Positions 17,475-27,368 of a stretch of 64,000 nucleotides of DNA are shown here, piece by piece. Position numbers and translations under genes: made by a program. Below the pieces are notes generated by a model. The model was not told the DNA's origin. It was given only the letters and a program-made list of their open reading frames with translations, and ran no database searches. Origin of the DNA: Streptococcus sanguinis (lineage in GTDB: Bacteria; Bacillota; Bacilli; Lactobacillales; Streptococcaceae); NCBI RefSeq assembly GCF_900475275.1, contig NZ_LS483364.1, positions 1,674,001-1,738,000 on the forward strand. Reading direction: 5' to 3'. Positions within the stretch are counted from its first letter, which is position 1, and each line of letters opens with the position of its first letter.

Positions 17475-19745
17475 ATGCTTTGCCAAAATTGTAAAATCAA
17501 CGAATCTACGATTCACCTTTATACCAACGTAAATGGCCATAAACAGCAGGTGGATTTGTGCCAAAACTGCTACCAAATCATGAAAACAGACCCCGAACAT
17601 TCCTTGTTCGGCGGAATTGCTAATACCAACAATCACGGAACAGATCCTATTGATGACTTTTTCAACAGCCTCAGCAATTTTCAACAGCCTCAGGAACCAA
17701 CTACTCCTCCTACCCAATCTGGTGGAGCCTATGGGGGCGGTGGCGGCTACGGTTCAAATCCTAGCAAGGGTGGTCAACCTCAGCCAAGTCCGCAAAAGCC
17801 AAAAGGCCTGCTGGAAGAGTTTGGTATCAACGTGACTGAGTTGGCTCGGCGAGGCGAGATTGATCCTGTTATTGGCCGTGATGAAGAAATCGTCCGTGTC
17901 ATTGAAATCCTCAACCGCCGCACCAAAAACAATCCTGTTCTCATAGGAGAGCCCGGAGTCGGAAAAACAGCCGTGGTGGAAGGCTTGGCCCAGAAAATTG
18001 TTGATGGTGATGTGCCTCATAAACTCCAAGGCAAGGAAGTTATCCGCCTAGACGTTGTCAGCTTAGTACAGGGAACTGGTATCCGTGGCCAATTTGAGGA
18101 ACGGATGCAGAAGCTCATTGATGAGATTCGTTCTCGTCAGGATGTCATTCTCTTTATTGATGAAATCCATGAAATTGTCGGAGCAGGCTCTGCTGGCGAT
18201 GGCAATATGGACGCTGGGAACATCCTCAAACCAGCTCTGGCTCGCGGAGAACTCCAGATGGTCGGAGCAACCACCCTTAATGAATATCGTATCATCGAGA
18301 AAGATGCTGCATTGGAGCGCCGTATGCAGCCCGTTAAGGTAGACGAGCCGACGGTAGAGGAAACGATTACCATCCTCAAAGGAATTCAGAAAAAATACGA
18401 AGACTACCATCACGTCAAGTACACGGATGCGGCTATTGAAGCTGCTGCCCTTCTCTCTAACCGCTACATCCAAGATCGCTTCTTGCCAGACAAGGCTATT
18501 GACCTTTTGGATGAGGCAGGATCCAAGATGAATCTGACCCTCAACTTTGTTGATCCCAAGGTCATTGACCAACGTCTGATCGAAGCAGAAAACCTCAAGG
18601 CTCAGGCAACTCGTGACGAAGATTTCGAGAAAGCAGCTTACTTCCGTGATCAGATTGCCAAGTACAAGGAACTCCAGCAGACAAGTGTGCTAGACAAGGA
18701 TACTCCGATTATCAGCGAGAAAACGATTGAACACATCGTAGAGCAAAAGACCAATATCCCAGTTGGCGATCTCAAAGAAAAGGAACAGTCTCAGCTGGTC
18801 AATCTTGCCAGCGACTTAAAGGCCCATGTCATCGGCCAAGACGATGCTGTGGATAAGATTGCCAAGGCTATCCGCCGCAACCGAGTCGGACTAGGAAGTC
18901 CTAATCGCCCAATCGGCAGTTTCCTCTTTGTCGGACCAACTGGTGTCGGTAAGACTGAGCTGTCTAAGCAACTAGCCATTGAGCTCTTTGGCTCGGCTGA
19001 CAGCATGATTCGCTTTGATATGAGTGAATATATGGAAAAACACAGCGTGGCCAAGCTGGTCGGTGCTCCTCCGGGCTATGTCGGCTATGATGAAGCTGGT
19101 CAATTGACTGAGCGCGTCCGCCGTAATCCCTACTCGCTCATTCTGCTGGATGAGGTGGAAAAGGCCCATCCTGATGTTATGCACATGTTCCTACAGGTTC
19201 TAGATGATGGCCGCCTGACTGATGGCCAAGGCCGAACTGTCAGCTTCAAGGACACCATTATCATCATGACATCCAATGCTGGAACTGGCAAAGCTGAAGC
19301 CAGCGTTGGCTTTGGAGCCGCGCGTGAAGGCCGCACCAATTCCGTCTTGGGTGAATTGGGCAACTTCTTCAGTCCTGAGTTTATGAACCGCTTTGACGGG
19401 ATTATCGAATTCCAGGCTCTCAGCAAGGACAATCTGCTGCAAATCGTCAACCTTATGCTGGACGATGTCAATCAACGTTTGGCAACCAATGACATTCATC
19501 TGGATGTTACGGAGAAGGTCAAGGAAAAATTGGTTGACCTGGGCTACGATCCAAAAATGGGCGCTCGCCCACTGCGCCGTACCATTCAGGAACATATCGA
19601 AGATGCTATTACCGACTTCTATCTGGAAAATCCAAGCGAAAAAGAGCTTAAAGCTGTCATGACCAGCAATGGCAAGATTCTCATCAAGTCAGCAAAGAAA
19701 ACTGAAAGCACAGAGCCCGTTAATTCATCTCAAGAAGAAAAATGA
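17475..19745 (+). CDS. clpE: ATP-dependent Clp protease ATPase ClpE
   Basis: Class III stress AAA+ unfoldase working with ClpP. The 756 residues comprise an N-terminal zinc finger (C3, C6, C29, C32), which distinguishes ClpE from ClpC; a Gly/Pro/Gln-rich linker (~78-110); a first AAA+ module with Walker A GEPGVGKT and [10 protein letters not shown]; a UVR-type coiled-coil insert ([21 protein letters not shown]); a second AAA+ module with GPTGVGKT and [12 protein letters not shown]; and the C-terminal D2 small domain. An AAAGAGG ribosome site precedes the ATG. A CtsR operator lies upstream and a hairpin terminator follows. Confidence 0.97.
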   Translation: MLCQNCKINESTIHLYTNVNGHKQQVDLCQNCYQIMKTDPEHSLFGGIANTNNHGTDPIDDFFNSLSNFQQPQEPTTPPTQSGGAYGGGGGYGSNPSKGGQPQPSPQKPKGLLEEFGINVTELARRGEIDPVIGRDEEIVRVIEILNRRTKNNPVLIGEPGVGKTAVVEGLAQKIVDGDVPHKLQGKEVIRLDVVSLVQGTGIRGQFEERMQKLIDEIRSRQDVILFIDEIHEIVGAGSAGDGNMDAGNILKPALARGELQMVGATTLNEYRIIEKDAALERRMQPVKVDEPTVEETITILKGIQKKYEDYHHVKYTDAAIEAAALLSNRYIQDRFLPDKAIDLLDEAGSKMNLTLNFVDPKVIDQRLIEAENLKAQATRDEDFEKAAYFRDQIAKYKELQQTSVLDKDTPIISEKTIEHIVEQKTNIPVGDLKEKEQSQLVNLASDLKAHVIGQDDAVDKIAKAIRRNRVGLGSPNRPIGSFLFVGPTGVGKTELSKQLAIELFGSADSMIRFDMSEYMEKHSVAKLVGAPPGYVGYDEAGQLTERVRRNPYSLILLDEVEKAHPDVMHMFLQVLDDGRLTDGQGRTVSFKDTIIIMTSNAGTGKAEASVGFGAAREGRTNSVLGELGNFFSPEFMNRFDGIIEFQALSKDNLLQIVNLMLDDVNQRLATNDIHLDVTEKVKEKLVDLGYDPKMGARPLRRTIQEHIEDAITDFYLENPSEKELKAVMTSNGKILIKSAKKTESTEPVNSSQEEK

Positions 19746-19754
19746 ATTTCGACA

Positions 19755-19795
19755 AAATAGAGCAGAAAACAGTTAGTTTTCTGCTCTATTTCTTT
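19755..19795. terminator. Bidirectional terminator between clpE and the GyrI-like gene
   Basis: AAATAGAGCAGAAAAC and GTTTTCTGCTCTATTT form a perfect 16-bp stem with a 5-base loop and T/A-rich flanks on both sides. It serves the two convergent genes. Confidence 0.9.
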
Positions 19796-20408
19796 ATTTA
19801 TCCTTCTGAACCTTGTAGCGCAGAATTGTTTTCAGCTTGCTAGGTTCTGTCCGATTCAGATTATTGAGATAGATTTCCCTATGAGTATTTGAAATCCGTG
19901 TCAGCTGGTGACTCTGGCAAAAGGCATCCATTTTAGCGAAAGATTGAGGTTCTTCGTCAAAAGGACCCAGATGCAGCATGGCGACACACTCTCCTTCCGT
20001 CATTTCTTCAAAACGAATCTCGTCATAGAGAGGATTAGGCTTTTTGACACGGATCTGCTCCAGAGCCTTTTTCACCATCTCTCCAGTGATAAAGTCCGGC
20101 TGGCCAATCATAATAGTATAAATCAATTCTTCTTTAATGAGTTCTCCTGCTTGCTCTTGCTGCCAAAGTCCTTCCAAGGGATAGACTGTAAAATCAGTAA
20201 ATTCTTGCTCGGCTGCTGTCTTTTTGTAGTTCATCTTGATAGCATAGGCTAAACTGTACAGAGCACCAACTCGTTCCGAAAAGTCAGCAGCATTAGGATC
20301 GCCCTTGCCGTCAATCATGATAAAAGACTGGGCAGGAACATCTATAAGACAGGGTTTAGAATTGATTTGATATATTTCTCGATTGGCTTTTCTCCATTCA
20401 TACTTCAT
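19794..20408 (-). CDS. GyrI-like small-molecule-binding domain protein
   Basis: A 204-residue protein of the GyrI-like family, which shares its fold with the ligand-binding domains of AraC/MerR regulators such as BmrR. Visible features are PCLIDVPAQSFIMIDGKGDP near the N-terminus, the FTVYPLEGLW strand, and the MLHLGPFDEEPQSFAKMDAF segment with the family glutamate region. It has no DNA-binding domain. It lies just downstream of and in line with the WYL regulator (59 bases), so it may be its regulatory partner or target. Ligand unknown. Confidence 0.85.
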   Translation of the reverse strand: MKYEWRKANREIYQINSKPCLIDVPAQSFIMIDGKGDPNAADFSERVGALYSLAYAIKMNYKKTAAEQEFTDFTVYPLEGLWQQEQAGELIKEELIYTIMIGQPDFITGEMVKKALEQIRVKKPNPLYDEIRFEEMTEGECVAMLHLGPFDEEPQSFAKMDAFCQSHQLTRISNTHREIYLNNLNRTEPSKLKTILRYKVQKDK

Positions 20409-20467
20409 GAGATAGCCCTCCTTTCTTTACTACAAACAATATAGCAAAGAAAAGCTGACAACCTCTG

Positions 20468-21367
20468 TCAGCTTTTATAAATATCGGCAATAGCTTTTAA
20501 CTTTTCTTTGAATTCTTCCCGTAACCGAGGTGGCTCCATGATTTCAACTCCATCCAAAAAGGATAGCAAGTAGGTATAAAGACTATCGTGATTCGGCAAA
20601 TGCGTTTGGACATAAAGGCTCCCATCAGTCTCCTCTAGCTCTGCTTCTGAAAACTCCTCGTACACCCGAAAGGCATACTTCCGGTCAAATTTCAAGAGGA
20701 CTTTTACAGTATCTCCTAGCCACTCCTCGGGGCTAAATTTCTCATCCAAGACTCTCTGCTTAAATCGTTCCTCTAACATCTGACAGTCTCTCATTCTGCT
20801 GAGTTTAAAAAAGCGCGGAGCTTGTCTTAAGCGACAAAAGCCAGCAACATACCAGTTTTGGCTTTTAAATACTAACTTCAGCGCTTCTATCTTGCGCTGC
20901 TCTCTTTCTCCACGCCCATTCAAATAAGAAAAAGACAAGATTCTTCTTTGCAAGATTGCCTGCTTAATAGTATCAAACAGTTCTTTCTGATCTGCTTTTT
21001 TGCGCCAGTCAGTGAAATCCACCTCTAGCCAGGAAGTTGCCTGAACTTGAAACAAGGACTGTAGCTTAGACAGGGTCTCTACTTGCTCGCTATCTGTTAA
21101 AATCTGGAAGCCTTGAAGAGCAGCTAATAGCTCATCCCTCTCAGACTCTGAAAACAAGGCCTTGTCTAAGACAAAATCCTTCATCAGAAAAATACCCCCG
21201 CCCTTTCCTGGGCTGCAATAGATAGGGATTCCTGCCAAACTCAGCTTGTCCACATCTCGATAGATGGTCCGAATAGATACTTCAAATAGTGAGGCCAATT
21301 CGGGAGCTGTTGTGCGACCTTGCTCTAAAAGAAGATATAAGATTTTAAAAAGTCTGCTTTCTGTCAT
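20468..21367 (-). CDS. YafY-type transcriptional regulator (HTH_11 and WYL domains)
   Basis: The 299-residue protein has an N-terminal DeoR-type helix-turn-helix (TTAPELASLFEVSIRTIYRDV) and a WYL domain in the C-terminal half (SFSYLNGRGEREQRKIEALKLVFKSQNWYVAGFCR). WYL regulators respond to nucleotides or DNA ends in several bacteria, but the ligand here is unknown. It lies upstream of the GyrI-like gene in the same direction, suggesting a two-gene unit. Confidence 0.9.
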   Translation of the reverse strand: MTESRLFKILYLLLEQGRTTAPELASLFEVSIRTIYRDVDKLSLAGIPIYCSPGKGGGIFLMKDFVLDKALFSESERDELLAALQGFQILTDSEQVETLSKLQSLFQVQATSWLEVDFTDWRKKADQKELFDTIKQAILQRRILSFSYLNGRGEREQRKIEALKLVFKSQNWYVAGFCRLRQAPRFFKLSRMRDCQMLEERFKQRVLDEKFSPEEWLGDTVKVLLKFDRKYAFRVYEEFSEAELEETDGSLYVQTHLPNHDSLYTYLLSFLDGVEIMEPPRLREEFKEKLKAIADIYKS

Positions 21368-21528
21368 AAAACCACCTCGCTCCTATTATAACAATTTCTC
21401 CTATAAATGTTTTACTATTCCCATAAAGAAGAGTTTTTTTAAACGGTCGGAAGAAGGAATTTATTATTTTAAGGGGATTTCTTTCAAGGACTATCATTCT
21501 TTTTCTGTCCAATAAACCGAGTAAATTC

Positions 21529-21557
21529 TTGACAGCTGGTCCTTAGTCCATTATGAT
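21529..21557 (+). promoter_or_regulatory. Promoter of the Nudix hydrolase gene
   Basis: TTGACA (21529-21534), 17-bp spacer, TATGAT (21552-21557); a near-consensus sigma-A promoter about 36 bases before the ATG. Confidence 0.85.
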
Positions 21558-21592
21558 AGATAGTAAACTGACTAGAGATTGAGGATATTAGA

Positions 21593-22042
21593 ATGACAAA
21601 TCCAACCTTTGGTGAAAAGGAAGCAAATGTAGAATATGTGACCCGCTACGGAGTCTATGCCGTTATCCCAGACGAAAAGAAAGAAAAGATTATTTTGGTT
21701 CAGGCACCTAACGGGGCTTGGTTTCTGCCCGGTGGAGAGATTGAAGAGGGGGAAAACCATCAGACTGCGCTTGAACGCGAGCTGATGGAAGAACTTGGAT
21801 TCACGGCCCAGCTTGGACGCTATCTTGGACAAGCTGATGAATATTTTTACTCCCGCCATCGCGACACCCATTTCTACAACCCGGCCTACCTGTATGAGGT
21901 CACCTCTTTCCAAGAAGTCCAAAAACCGCTGGAAGATTTCAACCAGCTTGCCTGGTTCCCAGTCGAAGAAGCTATTGAAACACTAAAACGCGGCAGCCAT
22001 AAATGGGGTATCCAAGCCTGGAAAAATACACTTAAAGCTTAA
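21593..22042 (+). CDS. Nudix hydrolase
   Basis: The 149-residue protein carries a complete Nudix box: a glycine pair followed by EIEEGENHQTALERELMEELGF, matching GX5EX7REUXEEXGU. Such enzymes cleave nucleoside diphosphate derivatives; the substrate is not predictable. A strong promoter precedes it and a GAGG-like ribosome site lies before the ATG. The DUF1827 gene follows from its own promoter. Confidence 0.9.
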   Translation: MTNPTFGEKEANVEYVTRYGVYAVIPDEKKEKIILVQAPNGAWFLPGGEIEEGENHQTALERELMEELGFTAQLGRYLGQADEYFYSRHRDTHFYNPAYLYEVTSFQEVQKPLEDFNQLAWFPVEEAIETLKRGSHKWGIQAWKNTLKA

Positions 22043-22050
22043 AGAAATCA

Positions 22051-22079
22051 TTCACAATTCATAGCAAACATGTTATAAT
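22051..22079 (+). promoter_or_regulatory. Promoter of the DUF1827 gene
   Basis: TTCACA (22051-22056), 17-bp spacer, TATAAT (22074-22079), then an AGGAGG ribosome site before the ATG at 22110. Confidence 0.75.
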
Positions 22080-22109
22080 AATAGCAGGTATAAAGCAGGA
22101 GGAAATCGT

Positions 22110-22412
22110 ATGAAGCTTATTAATACAACAAACAGTCATGCTGACCTTGTCAAAAGCCAATTGGAAAGCACCGATGCGATATTAGTCGAAGTTTATTCTG
22201 CTGGAAACAGCGATGTTGTTTTTACACAAGCTCCTCTTCACTATGAAATTTTGATTTCAAACATGCACCGTGCTGTACGCGAACAGGAAATCGAAAAAAT
22301 CAGAGAATTTTTCTTGAAGAGAAAAATTGATGCAAATACTATTGATAGAGCTGCTATCCGCACGATTTACGCTAATAATCTAATCGAAATTTCCATTCCT
22401 GTGAAACAGTAA
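22110..22412 (+). CDS. DUF1827 family protein
   Basis: A 100-residue conserved streptococcal protein. It begins MKLINTTNSHADLVKSQLE and contains VVFTQAPLHYEILISNMHR and a charged helix REQEIEKIREFFLKRKID. No known catalytic motif. It has its own promoter and AGGAGG ribosome site and ends in a shared terminator. Function unknown. Confidence 0.85.
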   Translation: MKLINTTNSHADLVKSQLESTDAILVEVYSAGNSDVVFTQAPLHYEILISNMHRAVREQEIEKIREFFLKRKIDANTIDRAAIRTIYANNLIEISIPVKQ

Positions 22413-22441
22413 AAACTAAGGCCATCGCCTTAGTTTTTTTA
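22408..22441. terminator. Bidirectional terminator between the DUF1827 and GNAT genes
   Basis: AAAACTAAGGC and GCCTTAGTTTT pair around CATC and are followed by more T on the plus strand; the A run serves the minus-strand GNAT gene. Confidence 0.88.
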
Positions 22442-22873
22442 TTGTTTATAGATCATGGTAATGTGAGGTGTCGATTCAAAAATAAAGGGTTGGCCAACTG
22501 ATTTGAAGCCATACTTTTCATAGAGAGCAGCCACCTGAACCTGAGCCTCTATTTCAATTTCCTTTCCTGGCCATTTCTCAGCACATAATTGCAAGATTTC
22601 TCTGATAAGCTGTCCTCCTAAACCCTGTCCTCGTGCTGACTGAGCTGTGACTACTCGACCAAAGACTAAATGCTCTCCCTCTTCAAAGACACGGGCATAA
22701 GCATCAATTTCCCCTCGTTCACTAGCATGGTAAACATGCACTGCTTCTAGGTCCTTCTCATCCAGCTCATGATAAATGCGCTCCTGCTCCACCACAAAGG
22801 TGTCAATGCGCAATTTTAAGATTTGATAAAATTCTATCGGGGTCAACTCTGTTAATTTTTTCCTAGACCACAT
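22439..22873 (-). CDS. ElaA-like GNAT N-acetyltransferase
   Basis: Predicted acyl-CoA-dependent acetyltransferase of 144 residues. It shows ELTPIEFYQILKLRIDTFVVEQ (typical ElaA start), the beta-strand FGRVVTAQSARGQGLGGQL with the acetyl-CoA pyrophosphate loop, and YEKYGFKSVG near the end. I start it at the ATG at 22871-22873 because the promoter elements and a GAGGAAA ribosome site lie upstream; an in-frame ATG at 22918 would fall in the -35 region. It is divergent from the MarR gene, with a palindrome between its -35 and -10. Substrate unknown. Confidence 0.85.
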   Translation of the reverse strand: MWSRKKLTELTPIEFYQILKLRIDTFVVEQERIYHELDEKDLEAVHVYHASERGEIDAYARVFEEGEHLVFGRVVTAQSARGQGLGGQLIREILQLCAEKWPGKEIEIEAQVQVAALYEKYGFKSVGQPFIFESTPHITMIYKQ

Positions 22874-22875
22874 AC

Positions 22876-22925
22876 TTGTTTCCTCTATCTTTTTAATGTA
22901 TAATAAGTGCAAATGCAACTATCAA
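22876..22925. promoter_or_regulatory. Overlapping divergent promoters and palindromic operator of the GNAT and MarR genes
   Basis: Plus strand: TTGTTT (22876-22881), 17-bp spacer, TATAAT (22899-22904) for marR. Minus strand: TTGATA (22920-22925), 17-bp spacer, TATACA (22897-22902) for the GNAT gene. AGTGCAAATGCAACT (22906-22920) is an imperfect inverted repeat lying in the GNAT spacer and at the marR start point. One bound dimer could repress both genes. Confidence 0.75.
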
Positions 22926-22934
22926 GGAGTTCCT

Positions 22935-23351
22935 ATGGATTACCGTCAACTTTTCCGGCAAATGGGCTATATTTCTAGACAAGCCATGATGAAAATGAAT
23001 CAGAAAGCCAGTAACTACGGCCTAGACAATAATTTATTTCTACTGCTCATTCGTATCGTCGAAAATGAAGGTCTCAGCCAGTCACAACTGGCAGAACTGG
23101 TGCAGATTGACAAGACTACTCTCAGCCGTTCTATAGGAAAGCTGGAAGATAGAGGCTTGATTATCAAAAAGACCAAAGCTCAAAATAAGAAGTTCAAAGA
23201 GCTCTATCCTAGCAGTCAGGCTCTCAAACTCTATGACCAGCTGATTGGCTTTGAAAATACCTACGCCAGTCAGGCTCTGCAGCAACTGACTTCCTCTGAG
23301 CTCTTTCAGCTCCAAAACATTTTGGCTAAAATAAGCACTCCTAAGTTATAA
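22935..23351 (+). CDS. MarR family transcriptional regulator
   Basis: A 138-residue winged-helix protein: the DNA-binding part is LSQSQLAELVQIDKTTLSRSIGKLEDRGLI (~50-80), flanked by helices for dimerisation. I chose the ATG at 22935, which follows AAGGAG; an ATG 39 bases earlier lies on the predicted transcription start. A palindrome in its promoter and a longer version just after its stop codon (23366-23387) share the core TGCAAATGCAACT. It probably represses itself and the divergent acetyltransferase. The ligand is unknown. Confidence 0.88.
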   Translation: MDYRQLFRQMGYISRQAMMKMNQKASNYGLDNNLFLLLIRIVENEGLSQSQLAELVQIDKTTLSRSIGKLEDRGLIIKKTKAQNKKFKELYPSSQALKLYDQLIGFENTYASQALQQLTSSELFQLQNILAKISTPKL

Positions 23352-23365
23352 CTAGTATAACAGAC

Positions 23366-23387
23366 AACAGTTGCAAATGCAACTGTT
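23366..23387 (+). repeat. Second copy of the MarR-associated palindrome (possible terminator)
   Basis: AACAGTTGCA-AA-TGCAACTGTT is a 22-bp inverted repeat with 10-bp arms, followed by TGGTTTTTC. It shares 13 bases with the palindrome at 22906-22920. It could be a hairpin terminator for marR, a second operator, or both. Confidence 0.6.
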
Positions 23388-23487
23388 TGGTTTTTCTAAT
23401 TTAGTTTTAATTTAACAAATTTTCAAATCAATCTATCTAAAAAATGGCTTACCATTAAAGGGCAAAGCCATTTTTCATTTTGGAAAC

Positions 23488-26280
23488 TTACTTGCTCTCA
23501 AAACCTTCTGCAACAGCTTGAGCAAAGTTTTCTTCTAAAATTTCTGCACAGTGGTCACAGACAAGGGCTTGATAGCTGCGCTCTTTAACTGTTGTATCGA
23601 TGCGACGGCAGCGATCACAGACTTGCCCCTGCGCATGCTCTACAACAAAAGCTACATCTTCAAAGACTAGAGCGCCTTCTGGAGCAGGTCCTTCAGCAAT
23701 CGTTAATTGTGAAACAATAAGAAGCTGTGCCACATCGCTGTTAACTGCTTCCAGCAAGGTCTTGATGACTTCATTCGGATAGACAGTCAGATGTGCTTCC
23801 AACGATTTCCCAATAACCTTCTCATTGCGGGCTTCTTCCAAGGCTTTCTGAGCTTGACTGCGGAAGTCCATAAAGGCAGACCAAGTGTCCAAGATTTCTT
23901 CTTGATTTGGGAAAATCTGAGCTTCTGGCAATTCAGATAACTGAACAAATTCTTCCTCTTCATGTTCTAGGTAAGACCAAATCTCTTCTGCTGTGTGAGG
24001 CAGGATTGGTGTCAACAGCTTGGTAATCTTGACCAAAATATCATAGAAGACAGTCTGCATCTGACGACGTTCCAATGACTTAGCTGCTTCGATATAGACG
24101 ACATCTTTGGCAAAGTCCAGATAGAAAGCGGACAAGTCAACAGTCACAAAGTTGACAATCGCTTTATAAATAGTCAGAAACTCAAAATCCGCATAAGCCT
24201 TGCGAATAGTCTCTACTAATTGATTGAAGCGGATAGTCATGTACTTATCAACGGAGCGAAGCTCTTCGTAAGCTACAGCATCCTCAACTGGATTAAAGTC
24301 AGAGGTATTAGCAATCAAGAAACGAAGTGTATTCCGAATCTTACGGTAGGTTTCAGAAACTTGACCCAAGATATCCATAGAGATGCGAACGTCGTTGCTA
24401 GAGTCAACACTGGTTACCCAGAGACGCAAGATTTCCGCACCAAATTGTTTTTCCACGTCACTTGGAGCAATTGTATTTCCAAGGGATTTAGACATCTTTT
24501 CGCCCTTACCATCTAAGGCAAATCCTTGTGACAAGATTTGTTTGTAAGGAGCTACGCCATGGTTGGCAACTGATGTGATGAGGGATGAGTTGAACCAACC
24601 ACGGTATTGGTCTGAACCTTCTAGATAAAGATCAGCTGGGTAAGTTAACTCAGGACGGTTGACCACTACCCCATTCCATGATGAACCTGAGTCAAACCAA
24701 ACGTCCATGATGTCTGTTTCCTTGGTAAATTCACCGTTTGGAGAACCTGGATGAGTAAAGCCAGTTGGGAGTAAGTCCTTGGCTTCACGCTTCCACCATA
24801 CGATAGAGCCGTACTCCTCAAAGAGCTGAGCCACATGTTCGATAGTTTCTGCCGTCATGATTGGTGTTCCGTCTTCAGCATAGAAGATTGGCAACGGCAC
24901 ACCCCAAGCCCGCTGACGAGAGATAACCCAGTCACCACGATCACGAATCATGTTGTAGAGACGTACTTTCCCCCATTCAGAATGGAATTTAACCTTTTCA
25001 ATTTCGTCCAAAATTTCTTGACGGAATTTAGAAACAGATGCAAACCACTGTGGTACTGCCCGCCAGATAATTGGCTTCTTAGTACGCCAGTCAAATGGGT
25101 AGGAATGAGAGATTTCTTCCTGAGCAAGGAGCAAGTCCCCAAGCTTTTCAATAACTGTTGGCGCAACTTTGTCATAGAACTGGCCTGCAAAGTCAGGACC
25201 AGCATTTTCCATCATGATACCGCGCTCATTAACAGTGACAAATACTTCCAAGCCATTAGCTACACCGACATTATAGTCGTCCTCACCAAAACCAGGCGCT
25301 GTATGGACAATACCAGTACCAGAGTCAGTCGTAACGTGGTCACCCAGGATAATAAGTTCATCTACAGCAGTATCCCATGGGTGAACTGTCACGATGTGAT
25401 TTAATTCTTGACCACGGTAGGTAGCCAAAACTTGAACATCAGCCCATCCAAATTTCTCAGACAGACTATTCAACAATTCTGAAGCAACCACAAACTTACG
25501 AGATTCACCAGCTGGCTGAACGACTACGTAATCAATATCTGCTCCAACAGTCAAACCACGAGAAGCTGTAATAGTAAACGGAGTTGTTGTCCATACGACG
25601 ATGTAAGTATCTGTGTCCAGTACTCCTTTTCCGTCTTTAACGCGGTTAGCATAGTAGAGAGAGGTGGAAACCAAGTCATGGTATTCAATTTCTGCTTCAG
25701 CCAAAGCTGACTCAGAAGACCAAGACCAGTAAACGGGCTTAGCACCACGGTAAATGTAGCCTTTCTTAGCCATTTCGCCAAAGACACGGATTTGAGCCGC
25801 TTCATAGTCAGGAGTCAAAGTCACATAAGGATTATCCCAGTCACCAGAAACACCCAAACGCTTGAAGTCTTCTTTTTGCTTTTCGACTTGGCTAAGCGCA
25901 TAGTCCCGACACATGTTGAGGTACTCAACCAAGTCCAGTTCTTTACGCTTAACGCCTTGCTTTGCCAATACTTGCTCAATCGGAAGACCATGCGTATCCC
26001 AACCTGGAATGTAAGGTGCATAATAGCCAGCCATAGACTTCGAGCGAACAATGATATCTTTGGAAATCTTATTCATAGCATGCCCGACATGAATGTTGCC
26101 GTTAGCATAAGGAGGGCCATCATGCAGGATAAAGTGCGGCTTGCCTTCATTCAGTTCCTGACGGCGTTGGTATAGCTTAGCTTCATCCCATTCCTTCTGC
26201 CAAATTGGCTCTTTATTTGGAAGACCAGCCCGCATAGGAAAAGCAGTTTTCCCAAGATTAAGTGTTTCTTTCAGTTTCAT
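23488..26280 (-). CDS. ileS: Isoleucyl-tRNA synthetase
   Basis: Charges tRNA-Ile. The 930-residue class I enzyme shows the HIGH-type motif ([11 protein letters not shown]), the editing domain with [11 protein letters not shown], the KMSKS motif ([10 protein letters not shown]), the anticodon-binding helical domain, and a C-terminal zinc finger with CDRCRR and CDHCAE. Bacterial type, full length. A T-box leader with a terminator lies upstream, so expression should rise when uncharged tRNA-Ile builds up. It is the last gene of the cell-division region. Confidence 0.98.
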   Translation of the reverse strand: MKLKETLNLGKTAFPMRAGLPNKEPIWQKEWDEAKLYQRRQELNEGKPHFILHDGPPYANGNIHVGHAMNKISKDIIVRSKSMAGYYAPYIPGWDTHGLPIEQVLAKQGVKRKELDLVEYLNMCRDYALSQVEKQKEDFKRLGVSGDWDNPYVTLTPDYEAAQIRVFGEMAKKGYIYRGAKPVYWSWSSESALAEAEIEYHDLVSTSLYYANRVKDGKGVLDTDTYIVVWTTTPFTITASRGLTVGADIDYVVVQPAGESRKFVVASELLNSLSEKFGWADVQVLATYRGQELNHIVTVHPWDTAVDELIILGDHVTTDSGTGIVHTAPGFGEDDYNVGVANGLEVFVTVNERGIMMENAGPDFAGQFYDKVAPTVIEKLGDLLLAQEEISHSYPFDWRTKKPIIWRAVPQWFASVSKFRQEILDEIEKVKFHSEWGKVRLYNMIRDRGDWVISRQRAWGVPLPIFYAEDGTPIMTAETIEHVAQLFEEYGSIVWWKREAKDLLPTGFTHPGSPNGEFTKETDIMDVWFDSGSSWNGVVVNRPELTYPADLYLEGSDQYRGWFNSSLITSVANHGVAPYKQILSQGFALDGKGEKMSKSLGNTIAPSDVEKQFGAEILRLWVTSVDSSNDVRISMDILGQVSETYRKIRNTLRFLIANTSDFNPVEDAVAYEELRSVDKYMTIRFNQLVETIRKAYADFEFLTIYKAIVNFVTVDLSAFYLDFAKDVVYIEAAKSLERRQMQTVFYDILVKITKLLTPILPHTAEEIWSYLEHEEEEFVQLSELPEAQIFPNQEEILDTWSAFMDFRSQAQKALEEARNEKVIGKSLEAHLTVYPNEVIKTLLEAVNSDVAQLLIVSQLTIAEGPAPEGALVFEDVAFVVEHAQGQVCDRCRRIDTTVKERSYQALVCDHCAEILEENFAQAVAEGFESK

Positions 26281-26299
26281 TGTATTCCTCTTTATTTTT

Positions 26300-26550
26300 A
26301 AAATTACAAATTAAAAACCGCAAACTTCTCCAAAAAGGACGAAAATTCGCGGTACCACCTTTGTTTAGGCAAGACAATAGCATAATGCTCCTCTTACCCC
26401 TCTTTGTCCGTAACGTGGACTGCCGTCTCATCCTACTGATTTCAGACGAAAGTTCTGTAAAATGATAACCCAAGCAAGATGGACTGCAGATCTCTCACCA
26501 TCATCTGCTCGCTTAAAGTATTTTTGCTTGGCCTGTGTTTTTACAATCTT
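26300..26550 (-). promoter_or_regulatory. T-box leader of ileS
   Basis: The minus strand carries the T-box core AGGTGGTACCGCG (26348-26360), which pairs with the tRNA acceptor end, followed by a terminator whose ACCGC/GCGGT arms precede TTTTT (about 26311-26357). Stem I spans roughly 26440-26530 and includes an AGAGATCTGC segment. An ATC triplet inside it may be the isoleucine specifier, but I could not place the specifier loop firmly. Confidence 0.85.
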
Positions 26551-26564
26551 AGCTTCTTTAAAAA

Positions 26565-27359
26565 TTATAAAATATTTACTGGAACTTTTTGTTCCCCATT
26601 TGTATCATCATCGTGATGGTCAGCTTCTGAGTTTTCCTCAGCTGCGTGAGCTTCTATATCTTCATCGCTGAGCGGAGAAAAAGCTTGTGTCGCAGCTAAT
26701 TCACGGTTAGCAGCTTCAATGCGCTCTTGCAACTCAGCCATTTCTTCTGGAGAAAATTGACGTGTAACATCCACTTCTTCCTCGCGGACAACTGCTTCTT
26801 CTCCCAGGACCTCCGATACAACCTCCTTGAAGGCCTCATCGCTGGTTTGCAGATAAGTAGCTGTCGGACGAAGGATTTCTTCCCATTCAGACGAATCCAC
26901 AATGCTGAGTTGGCTCTCAATGGTTGACTTCAAACGTTGATGGAAGACACGTGTTTTGTTTTTCAGTTCTTCTGTTTCAATGGCTACTTTCTTAGCATTG
27001 TCAGCTGCCTGACGCAAAATTTCATCAGCCTTGTACTTAGCTCCATCCAACAAATGCTGCGCATCCTGCTCTGCCTGACGGACAATATTCGTAGACCGCT
27101 CGTTAGCAGCCACTTTAACGCGCTCAGCCGTATCCTGAGCAATCAAGACAGACTGGCTGAGAGAGTCTTTCATCTCATCAAAATATGTCAGACGTTCTTC
27201 CAGATTACGAATTTTTGCTTCTTTTTCGTGATTTTCACGAACCAAGTCCTCATAATCACGGACAACGATGTCCAGGAATTCATCTACCTCTTCAACATCA
27301 TAGCCTCTAAACTTGGTTCCAAAGGATTTATCTTTAATTTCTAATGCTGTAAGTGTCAT
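26565..27359 (-). CDS. divIVA: Cell division protein DivIVA
   Basis: Coiled-coil scaffold that binds curved membrane at septum and poles. The 264-residue protein has the N-terminal lipid-binding motif (MTLTALEIKDKSFGTKFRGYDVEEVDEFLD), long heptad-rich coils from ~35 to ~150, and an acidic C-terminal tail (EENSEADHHDDDTNG). The C-terminal region is longer and more acidic than in Bacillus, as in pneumococcal DivIVA. GAGGAGG precedes the ATG. It follows ylmH with a 9-base gap. Confidence 0.96.
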   Translation of the reverse strand: MTLTALEIKDKSFGTKFRGYDVEEVDEFLDIVVRDYEDLVRENHEKEAKIRNLEERLTYFDEMKDSLSQSVLIAQDTAERVKVAANERSTNIVRQAEQDAQHLLDGAKYKADEILRQAADNAKKVAIETEELKNKTRVFHQRLKSTIESQLSIVDSSEWEEILRPTATYLQTSDEAFKEVVSEVLGEEAVVREEEVDVTRQFSPEEMAELQERIEAANRELAATQAFSPLSDEDIEAHAAEENSEADHHDDDTNGEQKVPVNIL

Positions 27360-27368
27360 AGTTCCTCC

